Shown here: one piece after another, positions 21,607 to 33,365 of the stretch | Position numbering within the stretch: position 1 is the stretch's first letter | Layout: the number at the start of each line of letters is the position of its first letter | Made by a program: the position numbers and the translations under genes | From: Mermis nigrescens | Lineage: Eukaryota > Nematoda > Enoplea > Mermithida > Mermithidae | Length of the DNA stretch: 64,000 nt | Assembly: GCA_036768485.1 (NCBI GenBank) | Contig: JAVLUZ010000734.1 | Coordinates: 1-64,000 of the forward strand | Direction: 5' to 3' | Notes under the pieces: generated by a model | Databases searched by the model: none | The model's input: the letters and a program-made list of their open reading frames with translations, nothing else | Told to the model about the DNA's origin: nothing

Positions 21607-21735
21607 AACTTGTCATTCCATTGACTCGCATGTCCCGTTACTAATTCGTAATCATGTATTATGTATTTTGTCATTTTGCATTTTATCAGTTGGTGTATTA
21701 GTAATAAAATTTCTTTCTTCTTCTTCTTCTTCTTC

Positions 21736-22225
21736 ACCTAAGCTGGGTTACCCTAATTAGTCAATCAATTTTTGAAAATTCTCTATGGTAAAAACACAAA
21801 AACTTTATAAAAAAATTAAACAAAAAATAAGAATGAAAAATGTTTGTTTAGCAAATGGACGCTTTTGAATAAAAAGACGACCGAAAATGCCTAAGCTATG
21901 ATTCAATTTGAATAAATAATCAACAATTATATGGGATGAAAAATTACAAGGTTAAAATGTTTTTTTATTTGGGGAAGCCTTCTAAACCCAAACATCACCC
22001 ACCTTTTGTGTGTGTACGCGTTTAGTACCTACAGTAATTGTATAGGTATCATAATTTGGCGTACGATAGTACCTGCGTCTCTGACTTCTTGATATTTTTT
22101 AAATACGCAGATTTCACTAGCGACATTTTTAAACTGAATTAAAACGCATTAGATGTTACAGTGATAAAAACAATATAAACCGATCAACAGTAAGCTAAAA
22201 AATAAACTGCATGAATGTATATGTC
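21736..22225. other. No recognised gene
   Basis: AT-rich intergenic DNA after the LINE tail. No repeat in this window matches it. Confidence 0.3.
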
Positions 22226-22785
22226 TTACAGTAATGATATTTTTTACAGTACGCTAAATAGTTGTGCAAAATGAAGGATGTTTCGATTTCTTCACTGTTC
22301 GGCGAAATCAATCACCGGCCGTTAGGCAAATACGAAGTCAGGCGCTACAGCAATAAGGGTGTTCTATTGTCGAGCAATTTCATTCACCAAGCCGGGGTTA
22401 AAAAAGACTACAGTAATCTTATGATCACTAGGTCTATTTTTTGCAGGCCTTATAGTAATAAAGTTTTTTATATTATATATGGCTTACAGTAATAATATGT
22501 TTTATGTCATGAAATTAATTCTTTATTTCGCCGTGAAAAAACGACCGATTTCTTCAGTGTTCGATGAATTCAATTGCCGGCCGTTGAGAAAGGATGAAGT
22601 CGGGCACTACAGTAATAAGGGTTTTCTATTGTCGAGCGATTTCATGCACCGAGCCGGGGTTAAAAATATTACAGCAAAATGAGAATGACAACTTTAAAAA
22701 GACTACAATAATCTTATGTTCACTAGGTCTATTTTGGCAGGCCTTACAGTAAAAATTTTTTATATATGATACATGGCTTACAAGT
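22226..22785 (+). repeat. Two-unit tandem duplication (~270 bp units)
   Basis: Units of about 265 and 295 bp share CGATTTCTTCA(C/G)TGTTCG, CGGCCGTT, TAATAAGGGT, TTCTATTGTCGAGC, AGCCGGGGTTAAAAA and CACTAGGTCTATTTT. Both begin at a CTTACAGTAAT motif, and a third CTTACA starts at the far edge. Both units can be translated in one frame (RPL.K.EV...YSNKG.LLSS.F.H.AGVK), but most differences change the amino acid, so coding selection is not supported. Confidence 0.7.
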
Positions 22786-22798
22786 TCGTAGTTACATA

Positions 22799-22960
22799 CA
22801 GACATGCTCATGGGGTTTGGGGGTCCGGCCTTCCCAGAATGGAAAAGTGGAATATTTTCTGCAAAAAAATGAGGCAAAATAAAGGCTAAAAACGAATGGA
22901 AATCAAAGATTTCCTTCAGAAGTGCTTGAAGTTGACCAGAAATCTGCGTATTTCAAAATA
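22799..22960. repeat. MITE fragment (family of 52,262)
   Basis: About 160 bp similar to 9,400-9,520 and 52,300-52,410 (AAAATGAGGCAAAATAAAGG, CAGAAGTGCTTGAA, GACCAGAAA). Incomplete; no duplication seen. Confidence 0.5.
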
Positions 22961-23173
22961 TCAAGAAATCAGAGCCGCAGGTACTATCATACGCTAAATT
23001 ATATTACCTATACAATTACTGTAGGTATCAAACGCGTACACGCACAAAAGGTGGTGTGCACCAGGCACAGGAATACCCAAACATCTTGGTTGCTTAAAAC
23101 TAACGATAAATCCGAAGTATACAAGCATCAGTACTTGTTAAAAAACATACAGGAAATAGACTTCAGCTAATTA

Positions 23174-23968
23174 GGTACTAGCAAAGAAAAATGCTCCGAT
23201 GGAACAAAAAAGACGAATATACTTGGAATTGTGGATTATTAAGGATGTAAAAGGAGGGGACTAGGGAGAATCTACCTAAAGTCGCAAAATCTGCTAAAAA
23301 TCACACTTTCTCTAAGCAACGCAAAAAATCGAAGTATATTCTGCGGCCTCTAAAAAGTGTCTTTTTTAAATAATTTTAAAATTACAGATAATAAACAAAA
23401 TCTATAATGTTTCCTTTTTTTAAATTGCTGGCAAGTAGCAACACTGACTAGCTTCGTATCCTGATTGAAAGAAAACTTAGTGGTATTGTATTTAAAGTTG
23501 TTTTATTTTGCTATGAGCATTATAGCAAGCAAAGCAGGGGCCGATTGATTAGTGCACGCAATCGTTACGGGCATGCTAGTGTACCTACATTTAGTCTGTT
23601 TCAAGTCAACTCACGCGTTTCCTACTGTTTTTAACCAACAATTCTTGCAATTGTTTTGGATGCATCGATGTTTGCTATTTCATTAAATTGGCTTAGAAAG
23701 ACTGTTACTCGATATCATTTCCCATAGCTGCTGCATAGCTAACGTGCTGCTTTTTCAATCATTTTTATGGTTAAATATTTATTCTAATGTGTTGACCGCA
23801 GAATATACTTCGATTTTTTGCGTTGCTTAGAGAAAGTGTGATTTTTAGCAGATTTTGCGACTTTAGGTAGATTCTCCCTAGTCCCCTCCTTTTACATCCT
23901 TAATAATCCACAATTCCAAGTATATTCGTCTTTTTTGTTCCATCGGAGCATTTTTCTTTGCTAGTACC
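23174..23968. mobile_element. Element with perfect 173-bp inverted arms
   Basis: 23,174-23,346 and 23,796-23,968 are inverted repeats of equal length that match base for base as far as I can check, beginning GGTACTAGCAAAGAAAAATG. They enclose a 449-bp loop without a reading frame. A shorter match (GCTAATTA) continues outside each arm. Foldback or Mutator-like non-autonomous elements have such ends; an inverted duplication or assembly fold-back are alternatives. No clear target duplication was found. Confidence 0.75.
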
Positions 23969-24078
23969 CTACTTTTAATTAGCATGATTTCAGTGCATCA
24001 GTCAGCAAACACATACAGTAACATACCACAATAATGACAGCAGTCCAAGAACGCGGAAAACAATATTGTTCTTAACAT

Positions 24079-24205
24079 AAATTAATTGCCTCTAAATTTA
24101 AAAAATATTGTTTTAAAAAAGAGACTCCCTAGATTTTATAACCGTCTACCTTTTGAAATCAATCAGACTGCATAGAATTTAAAACTGAGTTAGATATGCT
24201 CTTGA
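24079..24205 (+). repeat. Fragment of the 2.84-kb unit
   Basis: About 125 bp similar to 6,660-6,790 (GCCTCTAAATT, CCTAGATTTT, AACCGTCTAC, AATCAGACTGCATAGAAT, AACTGAGTTAGATATGCT). Isolated fragment. Confidence 0.65.
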
Positions 24206-24674
24206 TTGTCGGAAGTATAAAGTTTACTATTTTTTATTAGCTATAGTAAATATATGTTACATTCTAAACAGTCCTGTAAGTTATAGAGGTCGTTCCACAT
24301 TTAAATTAACTTGGAAACGACATATAGGAGTAACTTAAGAATATGGTACTTTCTGAATACTAACAAATAAACTTCAGAAGAGCGGATTTTTTTGCTCAGT
24401 ACTTAGAACATGTTGAAAGAAAGCGCGGAAAAAAATTTCATCCGTCTATGATCAATATTACAAAAGCTATGGGTTTCTTTAATTAGCCTCTTCTCGACCT
24501 AAACAAGCATCTTATCGACCTAAGTATTTGAAGATTCAAACAGCTGAATGCAGAATCACATGTAGATACCCAATTTACGTCGACCTACGTTGGTTTTCAC
24601 ACTATCGACTGGATTTTGAACAATTTCAAGCAGAAACAACAAGTTTATAGGTCTGCATGTTGTTTTTGTATGCA

Positions 24675-24830
24675 TCGACCTAAGCATCTATACATTGACC
24701 TAAGCATCTATACATCGACCTAAGCATCTATACATCGACCTAAGCATATATCGATCTGAGCATCTATACATCGACCTAAGCATCAATACATCGACCTAAG
24801 CGGGAGCGACCTCGACCTAAGCAGCTTGAA
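24675..24830 (+). repeat. 20-bp tandem repeat (CGACCTAAGCATCTATACAT)
   Basis: About seven imperfect units, with scattered CGACCTAAG copies upstream from 24,496. Followed at 24,848 by a short CTAAGCCTAAGCC stretch. No coding potential. Confidence 0.85.
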
Positions 24831-24849
24831 ACACCTTTTAGATATACTA

Positions 24850-25254
24850 AGCCTAAGCCTGACTATAATAGAAGCAAAAACTTAGATTTTCGTATATCTT
24901 ATCGAGTAAAACCGAAAAACATGCAAAAAAATATGAAATTTTTTAAGTTTTTTTAAAAATGTCAAACAGCTTTCCGCGCCTTTTTTCTTTTTTCTCCTTC
25001 ATTGCTATGCTTCCTTCCGTTATTTCAGCCCATATTATTTATTTCTGACAAATGTGTAAGTCCTTGGATCGAGTCGTTTAATCGTCCCACACAACACTCA
25101 AATCGAGAGTTGCCTGCAACTTTGCAAGTATGGCTCAGATTTTCACCAAATTTTCTTTCCGCGCTTCAATTTATCATGTTCTATCATTTTGACAAAAAAA
25201 TTTTGGCATTCCGTATTCGTTTTGCACCTTTCTGAAAGTACCATATTCTTAAGT
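24850..25254. other. No recognised gene
   Basis: AT-rich DNA with an unassigned 77-codon plus-strand open frame that shows no known motif. Confidence 0.3.
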
Positions 25255-25800
25255 TTAGCCCGACATATAACGTACCTACGGGACTTACTTAAGTACCTGG
25301 CTACACTTAGCGCTGGTCAGGTTGCTAGGGCGAAACGCCGGACTCAACCACACGACCCTCAATAACTACGGTCTCAAACTCCTCGGACCTAAATTCGTCC
25401 GTACCTACGGGGCTATTGGCAGCTATGCCCTAAAAACCTAACGCAGTAGTAATTAAGTAGCCCCGGAATTTTGCCCTAGGTCAGTTGACCTATTTTGGAC
25501 CAAAATAATAATTAACGCAAAAAGCTTTGTTAACTTGTTTTCGCCAGAGAATACCTATGACGAAAAACTATTTCTTTTCTGGTTCGTGCGAGTACAATGA
25601 ACAGTGAAAACAACAAAAAAGAGCTCTAAACCAGCCAGTCATCTTACATAAAAATTATGAAATAATTTTTATGATTTTTAAATTGAAATTTGGCGTGTTT
25701 GAATCTGCGATAAAGAAAATAATCAAAAGACAGTCACTTGGATTATTTAAGCCGAGTAATAAAATAAGGGCCGTCCACCAATTCCGAACTAAACGCGATT
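25255..25800 (-). repeat. LTR-like repeat, minus orientation
   Basis: Reverse complement resembles 33,366-33,890: GGACGGCCC-type start, ATAAAAATTATT(T/A)CATAATTTTTAT, TAGAGCTCTTT, TTTTGGTC(C/T)AAAA, GACCTAGGGCAAA and ACCAGCGCTA(A/G)(G/C)TGTAG. Diverged but collinear over about 530 bp. Because the other copy lies just upstream of a gag remnant, a solo LTR is the best guess. Confidence 0.55.
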
Positions 25801-25959
25801 GATCACTATGAAAAAGTTTTGAAAAATGAGCTTGCTAAGCGAGAGTTGTAAACCAAGAGAAACTTAAAGTTTAAACCTACCATTAAATTATGAAGAGAAT
25901 GGTAAAAGATTTTAAACTTTAAGAAAATTGAAAAGGTGGGATGTTGGTAAATTAAAAAA

Positions 25960-27802
25960 CAAAGTTTTTCGGCAAAAATTCCAAAATTTCACGCAAATAT
26001 CAAGTGTAAGGAACACTAACGCTCAGATTTGGTAGTAAAATAAATTTGTAGTATAAACTACATGTTAACAACAAATGAATTGTGCAAACTTTACAAAACT
26101 ACTAAGTGTAGAGAATACTAACAGTCAGATTCTCAATTCTGATTTTACGTGGAAAAAAAACTAGAATTTTACTTTATTTTTATCCTATTCGACCTCGCCC
26201 GACTTCTGAACAGAGAAAGTGGCGAACAAAAAATGTACAAACACGTATTTTCCACTGTCCACCACATTGTGAACTTTAAAAATCTGAACCTAACGCCCAT
26301 TGAATGTAAATAAATTCGGTTCGGGCCAGTTTGTTGCCCTTTGATTGTAGTAGGTTTGTATGTGTCAAACTTATGTTCCGCAAAATATTTGATATGATTT
26401 ATCAATCAAAATACGAAAAACCCTGTTTTTTTCGCCCGCTTTACACCTCTGATTTCGAACTTTACACCCCATAAACAACTCCATATAACGTTTTTTTGAA
26501 CGCGGCTCGCTTCGACGTGTAGCCATTAGAAGTTACTTTATTTCTATTTTATTTAATTAACCCCAACTTTTGGCACAGAAATCTTGGACAAAATCTGTTT
26601 TTTTACTCATCCACTAGAGAGTAAAGTTCAAAGCCCTGGTACATTGTAGAAAACTTTGCTGGTAAGCACAAGATAGCCCTTGATCCGAAGTACATTTCTG
26701 TCAGAAAAAATTTCCTAAAACTATAACTGGAGTTGTTGGCAGACATAAACATGTCGAAAACTCGGCCAAAATGTGTCTTTTCGCACCCAGATTTTCGCAC
26801 TCTTTACACTCCCATTCGAGAACTGAGGCGAAATTCAAAAAACGAAAAAGTGTTATCTGCAGAACCTAAATAGATATATAAGTCAAATGAAGTACATGGG
26901 TTTGCCAAGAGAATTAAAAAAAATGAAAAAAGTCAGCATTCAGAAGATTCGAACCCATCATTCTTTGTTTAATACCGCATCCGAGAACGGAGTTGTCAAC
27001 CACTGCGCCAACTCGACATATCAGCAGATTTCAGCTTGATTATCCTATCTTGAAAGATATTCATCATTCTACTGAAGTTTAAGAATAGTGCATTTATGAT
27101 GATAAAAATAATTATTTATTTAAGACGAGTCAAAAACCTCTGAAATACGAAAAATCTGATCAAAAATATGCAATACGGAGTTATCTATCGGCATTAGAAA
27201 ATAGATGTAGGTATAATTCAAAGTTCACCTCTTTTACCTCAACAAACACTGGCTGTAGAAAAGTTTAAAGGTCAGATTCGTTATTCTGACCTTACGGAGA
27301 ACATTTAAAAAATTCATCATCCACGACGCTCTGGGCGCAAAAATGCTTCTCGGTGTAAACTTTACACTTGTGCTAATACCGCAATATTGGGTGTATAAAA
27401 CAAAATAAACTGGGATCTGTAACGCTAAGGTCAGGGCACCTTTTAAGCATAATTAGCATGTTCCGCCTACTTAGCGGAGTAGTTGAAGAGATATCGTTTT
27501 TCGTCTCGAACCCTTTACACTAAAACGATCACAGATCAAGAAATATTGCGTTATAAGAAAGAAAAAAGAATCGATTTGAGATTTTGCAACCCTCTACATT
27601 ATAGAACCGATTGGACTGCACAGAAACCAAAATTGAGTTAGATAAGCTGAAGGACACGCAAAGAGTAAAAAACACGTATACTTTACACTTTTGTGCAACA
27701 ACCATTGAGTGTAAAGTAATTTTAAGGTCAGATTCGTAATCTACAGCTGGGGGGCAACATTTAAAAAAAACATTGGCCCTCCGCAAATTATTTAATTTTT
27801 TG
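25960..27802 (+). repeat. Diverged 2.84-kb-type unit directly before copy B
   Basis: Collinear with about 5,280-6,960 of copy A but much more diverged (shared AACTTTACACCCC, CATCCACTAGAG, CTTGATCCG, TTTCGCACTCTTTACACT, GAGTGTAAAG, ATTGGCCCTCCGCAAATTATTT). It runs straight into the X-type end of copy B, so units here are arranged head to tail. It includes a tRNA-like insertion at 26,935. Confidence 0.65.
26935..27017 (-). tRNA. tRNA-like pseudogene or SINE head
   Basis: The minus strand has an A box (TGGCGCAGTGG), a B box (GGGTTCGAATC) and, just after a GCTGAC end, T6 and T8 runs that would stop Pol III. Length of about 86 nt would fit a long-variable-arm tRNA, but only about three of seven acceptor pairs form and no clean anticodon stem is visible. 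Best read as a decayed tRNA or the head of a tRNA-derived SINE. Confidence 0.5.
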
Positions 27803-28001
27803 CTTTTCACTTTACCCGCTCATTGCTAACTCAGTATTGAGTGTAAACAAAAGAAAAAAACACGGGCATCGAATTTTTTAATTATCCATCGATTAAAAAA
27901 AACCGCACCTCCCAGGTGTGTGCCGTTGTTGCTGTGAGGGGGTACACAAATTTCGCACTCGCTGTGATAAACATATAAGAAAAAGGATGGCTAAGTATAT
28001 T

Positions 28002-28027
28002 ATAGGTAGCGCTATCGCGCTACCTAT
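28002..28027. repeat. Terminal palindrome of the 2.84-kb unit
   Basis: Same 11-bp-stem, TATC-loop hairpin; junction between the older unit and the complete unit of copy B. Confidence 0.85.
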
Positions 28028-30845
28028 GATAATAAGTTTAACATATGTATTCATTAACTGCAGTCTTTTCCATTCCAAATGGTGTATTTCCGATTTACGG
28101 CTTATTAATGTACATGATTACAATAAAGCTGCATATCTTTGTCGACTTCTGTGCACAGTAGTGTGATTGCTGGTTCATTTTGAACCACTTTTGCAGGCAA
28201 TTTACATTAATTAAACGATTGCTATCCATGTGCAAGATTTTGTGAAACATATTATAAACACGGCTAAGAAGGATTTAACTTTAATGCAACCCATTTAAGA
28301 CAAAATTACATCTCTTCAATGATCTAAGGACACTTGAACATAATTTTTAAATCACTTTAGATTACTTTTGAGGGTAAACAAACTCACTTAATTGATGTCT
28401 CACATATGAATCCTTGAAAATTTCTTTACTTCAGTTACATAGTCTCTGCAAGTCTATCGAATTAAGGTTAACACGTAATGTAAACTTTACACAAACACAT
28501 AGCGTAAAGAATATTTTAGTCGGATTCGTAATTTTGATATTGCTCCGATATTACTTTCAACATTTATGGAAAAATGAGTCTCCATAATGTTTTAAAGACA
28601 AATAAACATTAGGTTTAAACCACTTTGCAATACTGCTGAGTGTAAGCAAGCGCGCCCAACTGACGTATATATTTCATTCCCTGTAAATTTTTAGATCTCA
28701 GGAAAAAATTTCGGTTTTTGCAATGCTCTAGAACAAAGGCTAACATGCAGTGTAAAAATTACTCGGATATTATGATCAACATTCATGAAAAAATTATGTC
28801 TCTACAATGGTCTGAGGACAAATAAACAATGAGTGTAAACTACTTTACATCACTGTTGGATGTAAACAAACGCGCCTACGTGACGTCTCACATTTGATCC
28901 TTTGAAAATTTTTAGACTCCAGGAAAAAATTAGGTTTCTGGAATGCTCAAAAACCAAGATAAATACATATGTAGTGTAAACTTCATGTAAACACCTAGTT
29001 TAAAGAAAATTTTGGTCAGATTCGTAATTTTGATATTGTTCCGATATTACGATTAATATTTATGAAAAAAATTAAGTCTCCATAATGTTCTATGTGCAAA
29101 CTAACAATTGGTGTAAACCACTTTACAACACTGTAGAGTGTAAACATATGCGCCAGACTGGCATATCAAATTTGGTTCCTGGTCCATTTCTAGACTTGAT
29201 AATCGTGTCCCTGACTCATAACCAGAGAAGCAGGCAGAAAAAACAAGACAGAAACGCATTTTAAACACAAATTTTTGACTTTACACTCGCTAAATATTAA
29301 TGTATAGACAATTTGCTTTGACATGCACCCGATATAAAGCACTTTATTTTTATTCTATTAGACTTATCTCGACTTCTGGACGGAGAAAGTGGAACAAAAA
29401 ACGCAACAAAAACGTATTTTCCATCATTTAGAACACTGTAAACTTTAAAATTCCGTACCGAACTCCCCATTGAGTTTAAAGAAATTCGGTTTGGTACAAT
29501 TTGTAGCTTTTAAATCGTAGTACATTCCTGTGTGCCAAAATTCTCTTGCAAAAATTATTTGGTATGATTTATTAATCAAAATTCGGAAAAAACGTGTTTT
29601 TTCGCCCATTTTTTACCTCTAATTTCGAACTTTACACCCCCATAAATAACTCAATATTGCGTTTTTTTAAATGCGGTTTGCTGCGATGTGTAGCCCCTGA
29701 GAAGCACTTTATTACTGCTGTATTCAATTCACCCTGACTCATAAGCGGGAAAATTTGGCAGAGAAATCTTAGTTAAAATCCGTTTTTTTACACCATCCAC
29801 TAGAGTGTAAACTTTAAACCCCAGGATCTAACTCACCATAGAGCATAGAAGACTTTGCTTATATGCAGAATGTAGCCCTTGATCCGCTCTACATTTCTGT
29901 CAGAAAACATTTTGAAGAACTCATAACCGGACTTAGTATCGGACATAAGCAGGTTGAAAACTCGACCAAAAAGTGCTTTTTTACCCCCAGATTTTCGCAC
30001 TCTTTACACTGCCATTCGATAACTAATGCGAATTTCAAAAAACAAAAGAATTGCCATCTGTAGAATTCATCCCTCTATTATCCTATGCTGTTCAATTCTT
30101 CGAGTCATCAATACTCAGTTGTCCATATGCCGCATTATAAATGTCCCAAAATTTGTCCCATGTTATAACGTTACACAAAAACTTTACACCTTCTTTACAC
30201 AGTCAGTTTTGAGTTTCAAGAAAAACAAAAAACACAAGCAGCGAATTTTTTTATTATCTTTCTTTTAACGAAAACCACACCTTCCAGAAGTGTCCCGTTA
30301 TAGCTGTAGGGGGCTGCACAGGTGTTAGGGGTACCCAAGTATATTATAGGTACGCGCTAACAATAAACCGCCTCTAAATTCGAGAATATTACTTTAAAAA
30401 AAATTAAAAAAAGTCTCCCCTAGATTTTTTAACCGTCTACATTTTGAAACCAATCAGACTGCATAGAATGTAAAACTGAGTTAGATATGCTTGGCCACAT
30501 GAAAACTGTAAAAAAACCGTCTAATTTACACTCCTGTGCAACAACCAATGAGTGTAAAGAAATTTTAAGACCAGATTCGTAACCTACTAATTAGGGGAAA
30601 CATTTTTTAAAAAAAATTGGCCCTCCGCAAATTATTTGAATTTTTGGTGTAAACTTTACACACTCACGACGCGCTCGGTGTTGAGTGTAAACAAGAAAAA
30701 AAATGGGGGCACTAAGTTTTTTTATTATCTACCTTTTAAAAAAACCGCACCTCTCAGATGTGTGCCGTTATAGCTGTGAGGGGGGGACACAAATTTCGCA
30801 CTCGCTGTGAAAAACATATAAGAAAAAAGGATGGCCAAGTATATT

Positions 30846-30871
30846 ATAGGTAGCGCTATCGCGCTACCTAT
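30846..30871. repeat. Terminal palindrome of the 2.84-kb unit
   Basis: Same hairpin at the 3' end of copy B. Similarity to copy A ends within two bases of it. Confidence 0.85.
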
Positions 30872-31079
30872 GATATAGAGGGGCAGGCAGCTAATAAGAC
30901 ACATAAATAAATCATATTAGGATTGCAATGTTCAACACCAAAGCTAAAACACAAAGAAGCACAGAACCATAGGCAGTTGAGAAAAATTACTGTTAACCGG
31001 CTTTTAACAGCCAAGCAGGTTATTTAAAGCATTCTTATCAGTCTCTCGCATCTATCAAAGTCAACCACCTACCTAAATG

Positions 31080-31330
31080 TCGCATGGAAAAAAGACAGCA
31101 GAACATAAAACGCAAAATGTCCTGGACACACAGGCAAACAGCTGATTGCGCTCCCGTGTGCCCTATCAAAAAACTACTGAAATCAACCTTCTTAAAACTT
31201 CTCTTAAATGTCTCAAAATTTGGAAAATTTCGCGAATATATTGTGAAAGATTGTTCCAAATTTTCAGTAGTGTATTGATACAGTAAGTAGCAATTCGTCT
31301 GTAATTGCAAAGAATTAAAACCATGTTAGA
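31080..31330 (-). pseudogene. CR1-like LINE ORF2 3'-end fragment
   Basis: Minus-strand fragments in adjacent frames read KIWNNLSQYIREIF and FPNFETFKRSFKKVDFSSFLIG, the C-terminal W-N-x-L pattern and K(S/R)x(F/L)xxxD ending of CR1-like ORF2. Frameshifted and lacking everything upstream. Confidence 0.6.
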
Positions 31331-33365
31331 GGTAAATAACCCAATGTATTCGGAATAAAACCTTAAGCGAAACCCCAGGAAAAAACCTTGAAAAACCTCA
31401 GAGCTGAAATAAAACCCCGAATTTTGAGGAAACACCCCGAGGTCAGCATCACTGGAAATTCGGAACGAGCCACAGGAACAATTAGCTTAAAATTATTAAC
31501 AAAAACATTAAGCATGGAAATAAACTTGCATGCACCTACAACTGTGGCTAAAAGAGGCTTCCAGTTAGGCTACGATATACTGTTAAGCGTGATAAAACTG
31601 TTTGTGATCCTTGCTTATTGTGCAGACTATTTACAATGAAAGTAGACCCGTTTTGAATCGATTTTACACTAATCTACATCGATTTAAGAATTGTCTGCTA
31701 TGCAGAAGATTTGAAACATTTGAAGTAACAGCTAAAATCATTATCTAACTATATGTACGAGTGATTTATTATATTTTTTAACATTTATATTGTAACGGGC
31801 GTTGCCGCATACCTTCCGTTACGTGAGCAAAATTTTACCCGCACCGGTTTCCCGGATCTTCCGCTCTGTATTGCGTGTGTAGTACTAACCGACTACTCGG
31901 GCTCTTGCTCATTTTCTGCGCTAATATTCAATATAATTGAGAAACAATATAACACTAACCTCACGGGTTTAACTTCAATGTATCCATTTCAAATTGTGTA
32001 GTTGCACTTCTGCTACAATAGTCTGTTCCTTTCCAAATAGCCCATTTTCGCAAAGAGCTTATTACTGTATTAGTTTTTCACTGCGAAAATGTGCTTTTTC
32101 AATTAAGCTATCGTAGCCGCTGATTGCTTTAAACTGTCCTTATTGATGTATGTATGTACGTGGTTGCTTAGCATATGGCGCATCTAACAAAGTGCCGTAA
32201 GACACTAAACCGTAAAATATTCTGCTACAGTAATATATATGTAAGCCTTAAAGTAAAAATGAGCCGTTCGAAATGGAACAGACTCTAGCAAAATTTTTAA
32301 TTAAAAAATTTATTAGTTAAGGTGCCAAGAAGTCATTTGATAGTCAGGGGTTTTTAGTCGCATACGTACCTATAGTCTGTTTCAAATAACTTCGTGCATA
32401 AATTCTAAGAATTTTCATCGACAGTAGGTCGAGGGTTACGATAATTATATATCATATCAATGCTATAATCGCAATCTGTCAGCTTATTGACGGAGATAGT
32501 TTTAAAATTTATGACCGCAGTTGTGTGTGTGAAACAGACTATAAATCTGTTTCGTAACTTTGTGGTTTTCTTTTAGGTGTTTCCGTAAGAATCAGGCTAC
32601 AAAAGTTGTTTAAAATTTTGATGCAGTAGTGCTGCTTGAGTGACATGCGTCTCCATGTGACTCTATACACTGTAGAATATCAATATTTATCGCACTAGCT
32701 TAAAACACTTTTGTAGTCACTTTAAATTTTACAGAACCTCAAAGCTGAATAAAACAGACTATACTATGTTGCCTCTTCCATGAACATACCAGTGCTTTTA
32801 TCAAGTAATTATCATAATGTGTAGATAGTGTATCTACACGTGCCGTTACTTGTACGGCCATTGCGCACCTTAGTGCGCCTATTCCGACCATCCGGTCTTT
32901 TGGTTCCACTTTGGCGATCCAGCCATATTTTCAGATCATCGATAGTACGACATGCGGAGGCATTCCGACCACGCAGTGTCATTTGGTTGGACTCTTGTCG
33001 CTACGTGTTGCGAGGGATACGAAGATGCGACTTTTACTGTGGAACCCCTACAAGTCCCCTATCAATTTTTACAATTAAAACATAGGCGACATGACCGCTA
33101 TTCACGTTGAGCCTGTGCAGAGACCCGAAAAATCTATGTGCAAGAAGCACACAATTTTTGTTATAAAAACATTATATAATCTTTTTCTTCATATATTACT
33201 GTAGGCCATTCCCCCTACGATTATTAGTTTAGTTTGTGGCAGAGTTGCCTTTTTAATTACTGGCGTGTCGTTTCCGACTGTATCAGCGCCATAGCCTGTA
33301 AATTGTTTTGATTTGGTAAAAGCACGAAAATTAACTGTCTAGAGGTGCATTATACCGCAGGCAGT
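31331..33365. other. Unassigned region, possibly LTR-element debris
   Basis: TGTAACGGGCGTTGCC at 31,792 resembles an LTR start. A GC-richer block at about 32,840-33,080 is open for about 78 codons on the plus strand in one frame and about 60 on the minus strand, with no motif I can name. It precedes the LTR-like repeat and gag, so retrotransposon origin is plausible but unproven. Confidence 0.3.

Larger units (their letters stand above)
17806..21735 (+). mobile_element. CR1-like non-LTR retrotransposon, copy 1
   Basis: About 3.9 kb. The 5' end is placed near GGGGCTCGACGCGTCG because similarity to the second copy (from 61,555) begins there, giving a leader of only about 75 bases before ORF1. 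Order is ORF1 (PHD-type zinc finger and coiled coil), ORF2 (AP-endonuclease and reverse transcriptase), a short 3' UTR and a (TTC)n tail at 21,711-21,735. A microsatellite-like tail instead of poly(A) is usual in the CR1 group. ORF2 has two one-base frame breaks, so this copy is not autonomous as read. Two DNA copies and several 3'-end fragments lie in this window. Confidence 0.9.
27803..30873 (+). repeat. 2.84-kb palindrome-ended repeat, copy B
   Basis: Nearly identical to 4,099-7,167 and in the same orientation, 23.7 kb away. The full unit is 28,028-30,871 (2,844 bp), between two copies of the ATAGGTAGCGC hairpin. Similarity between the two copies starts part-way into the preceding unit and ends at the final hairpin, so the pair could be either two insertions or a duplicated segment. 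Confidence 0.75.

Noticed and set aside
24675..24830. CRISPR-like array
   Set aside because: Repeats are contiguous 20-bp tandem units without spacers, in a eukaryotic genome.
32828..33085. Possible env or pol coding block
   Set aside because: Open in both directions for 60-80 codons with no recognisable motif; kept only as an unassigned region.
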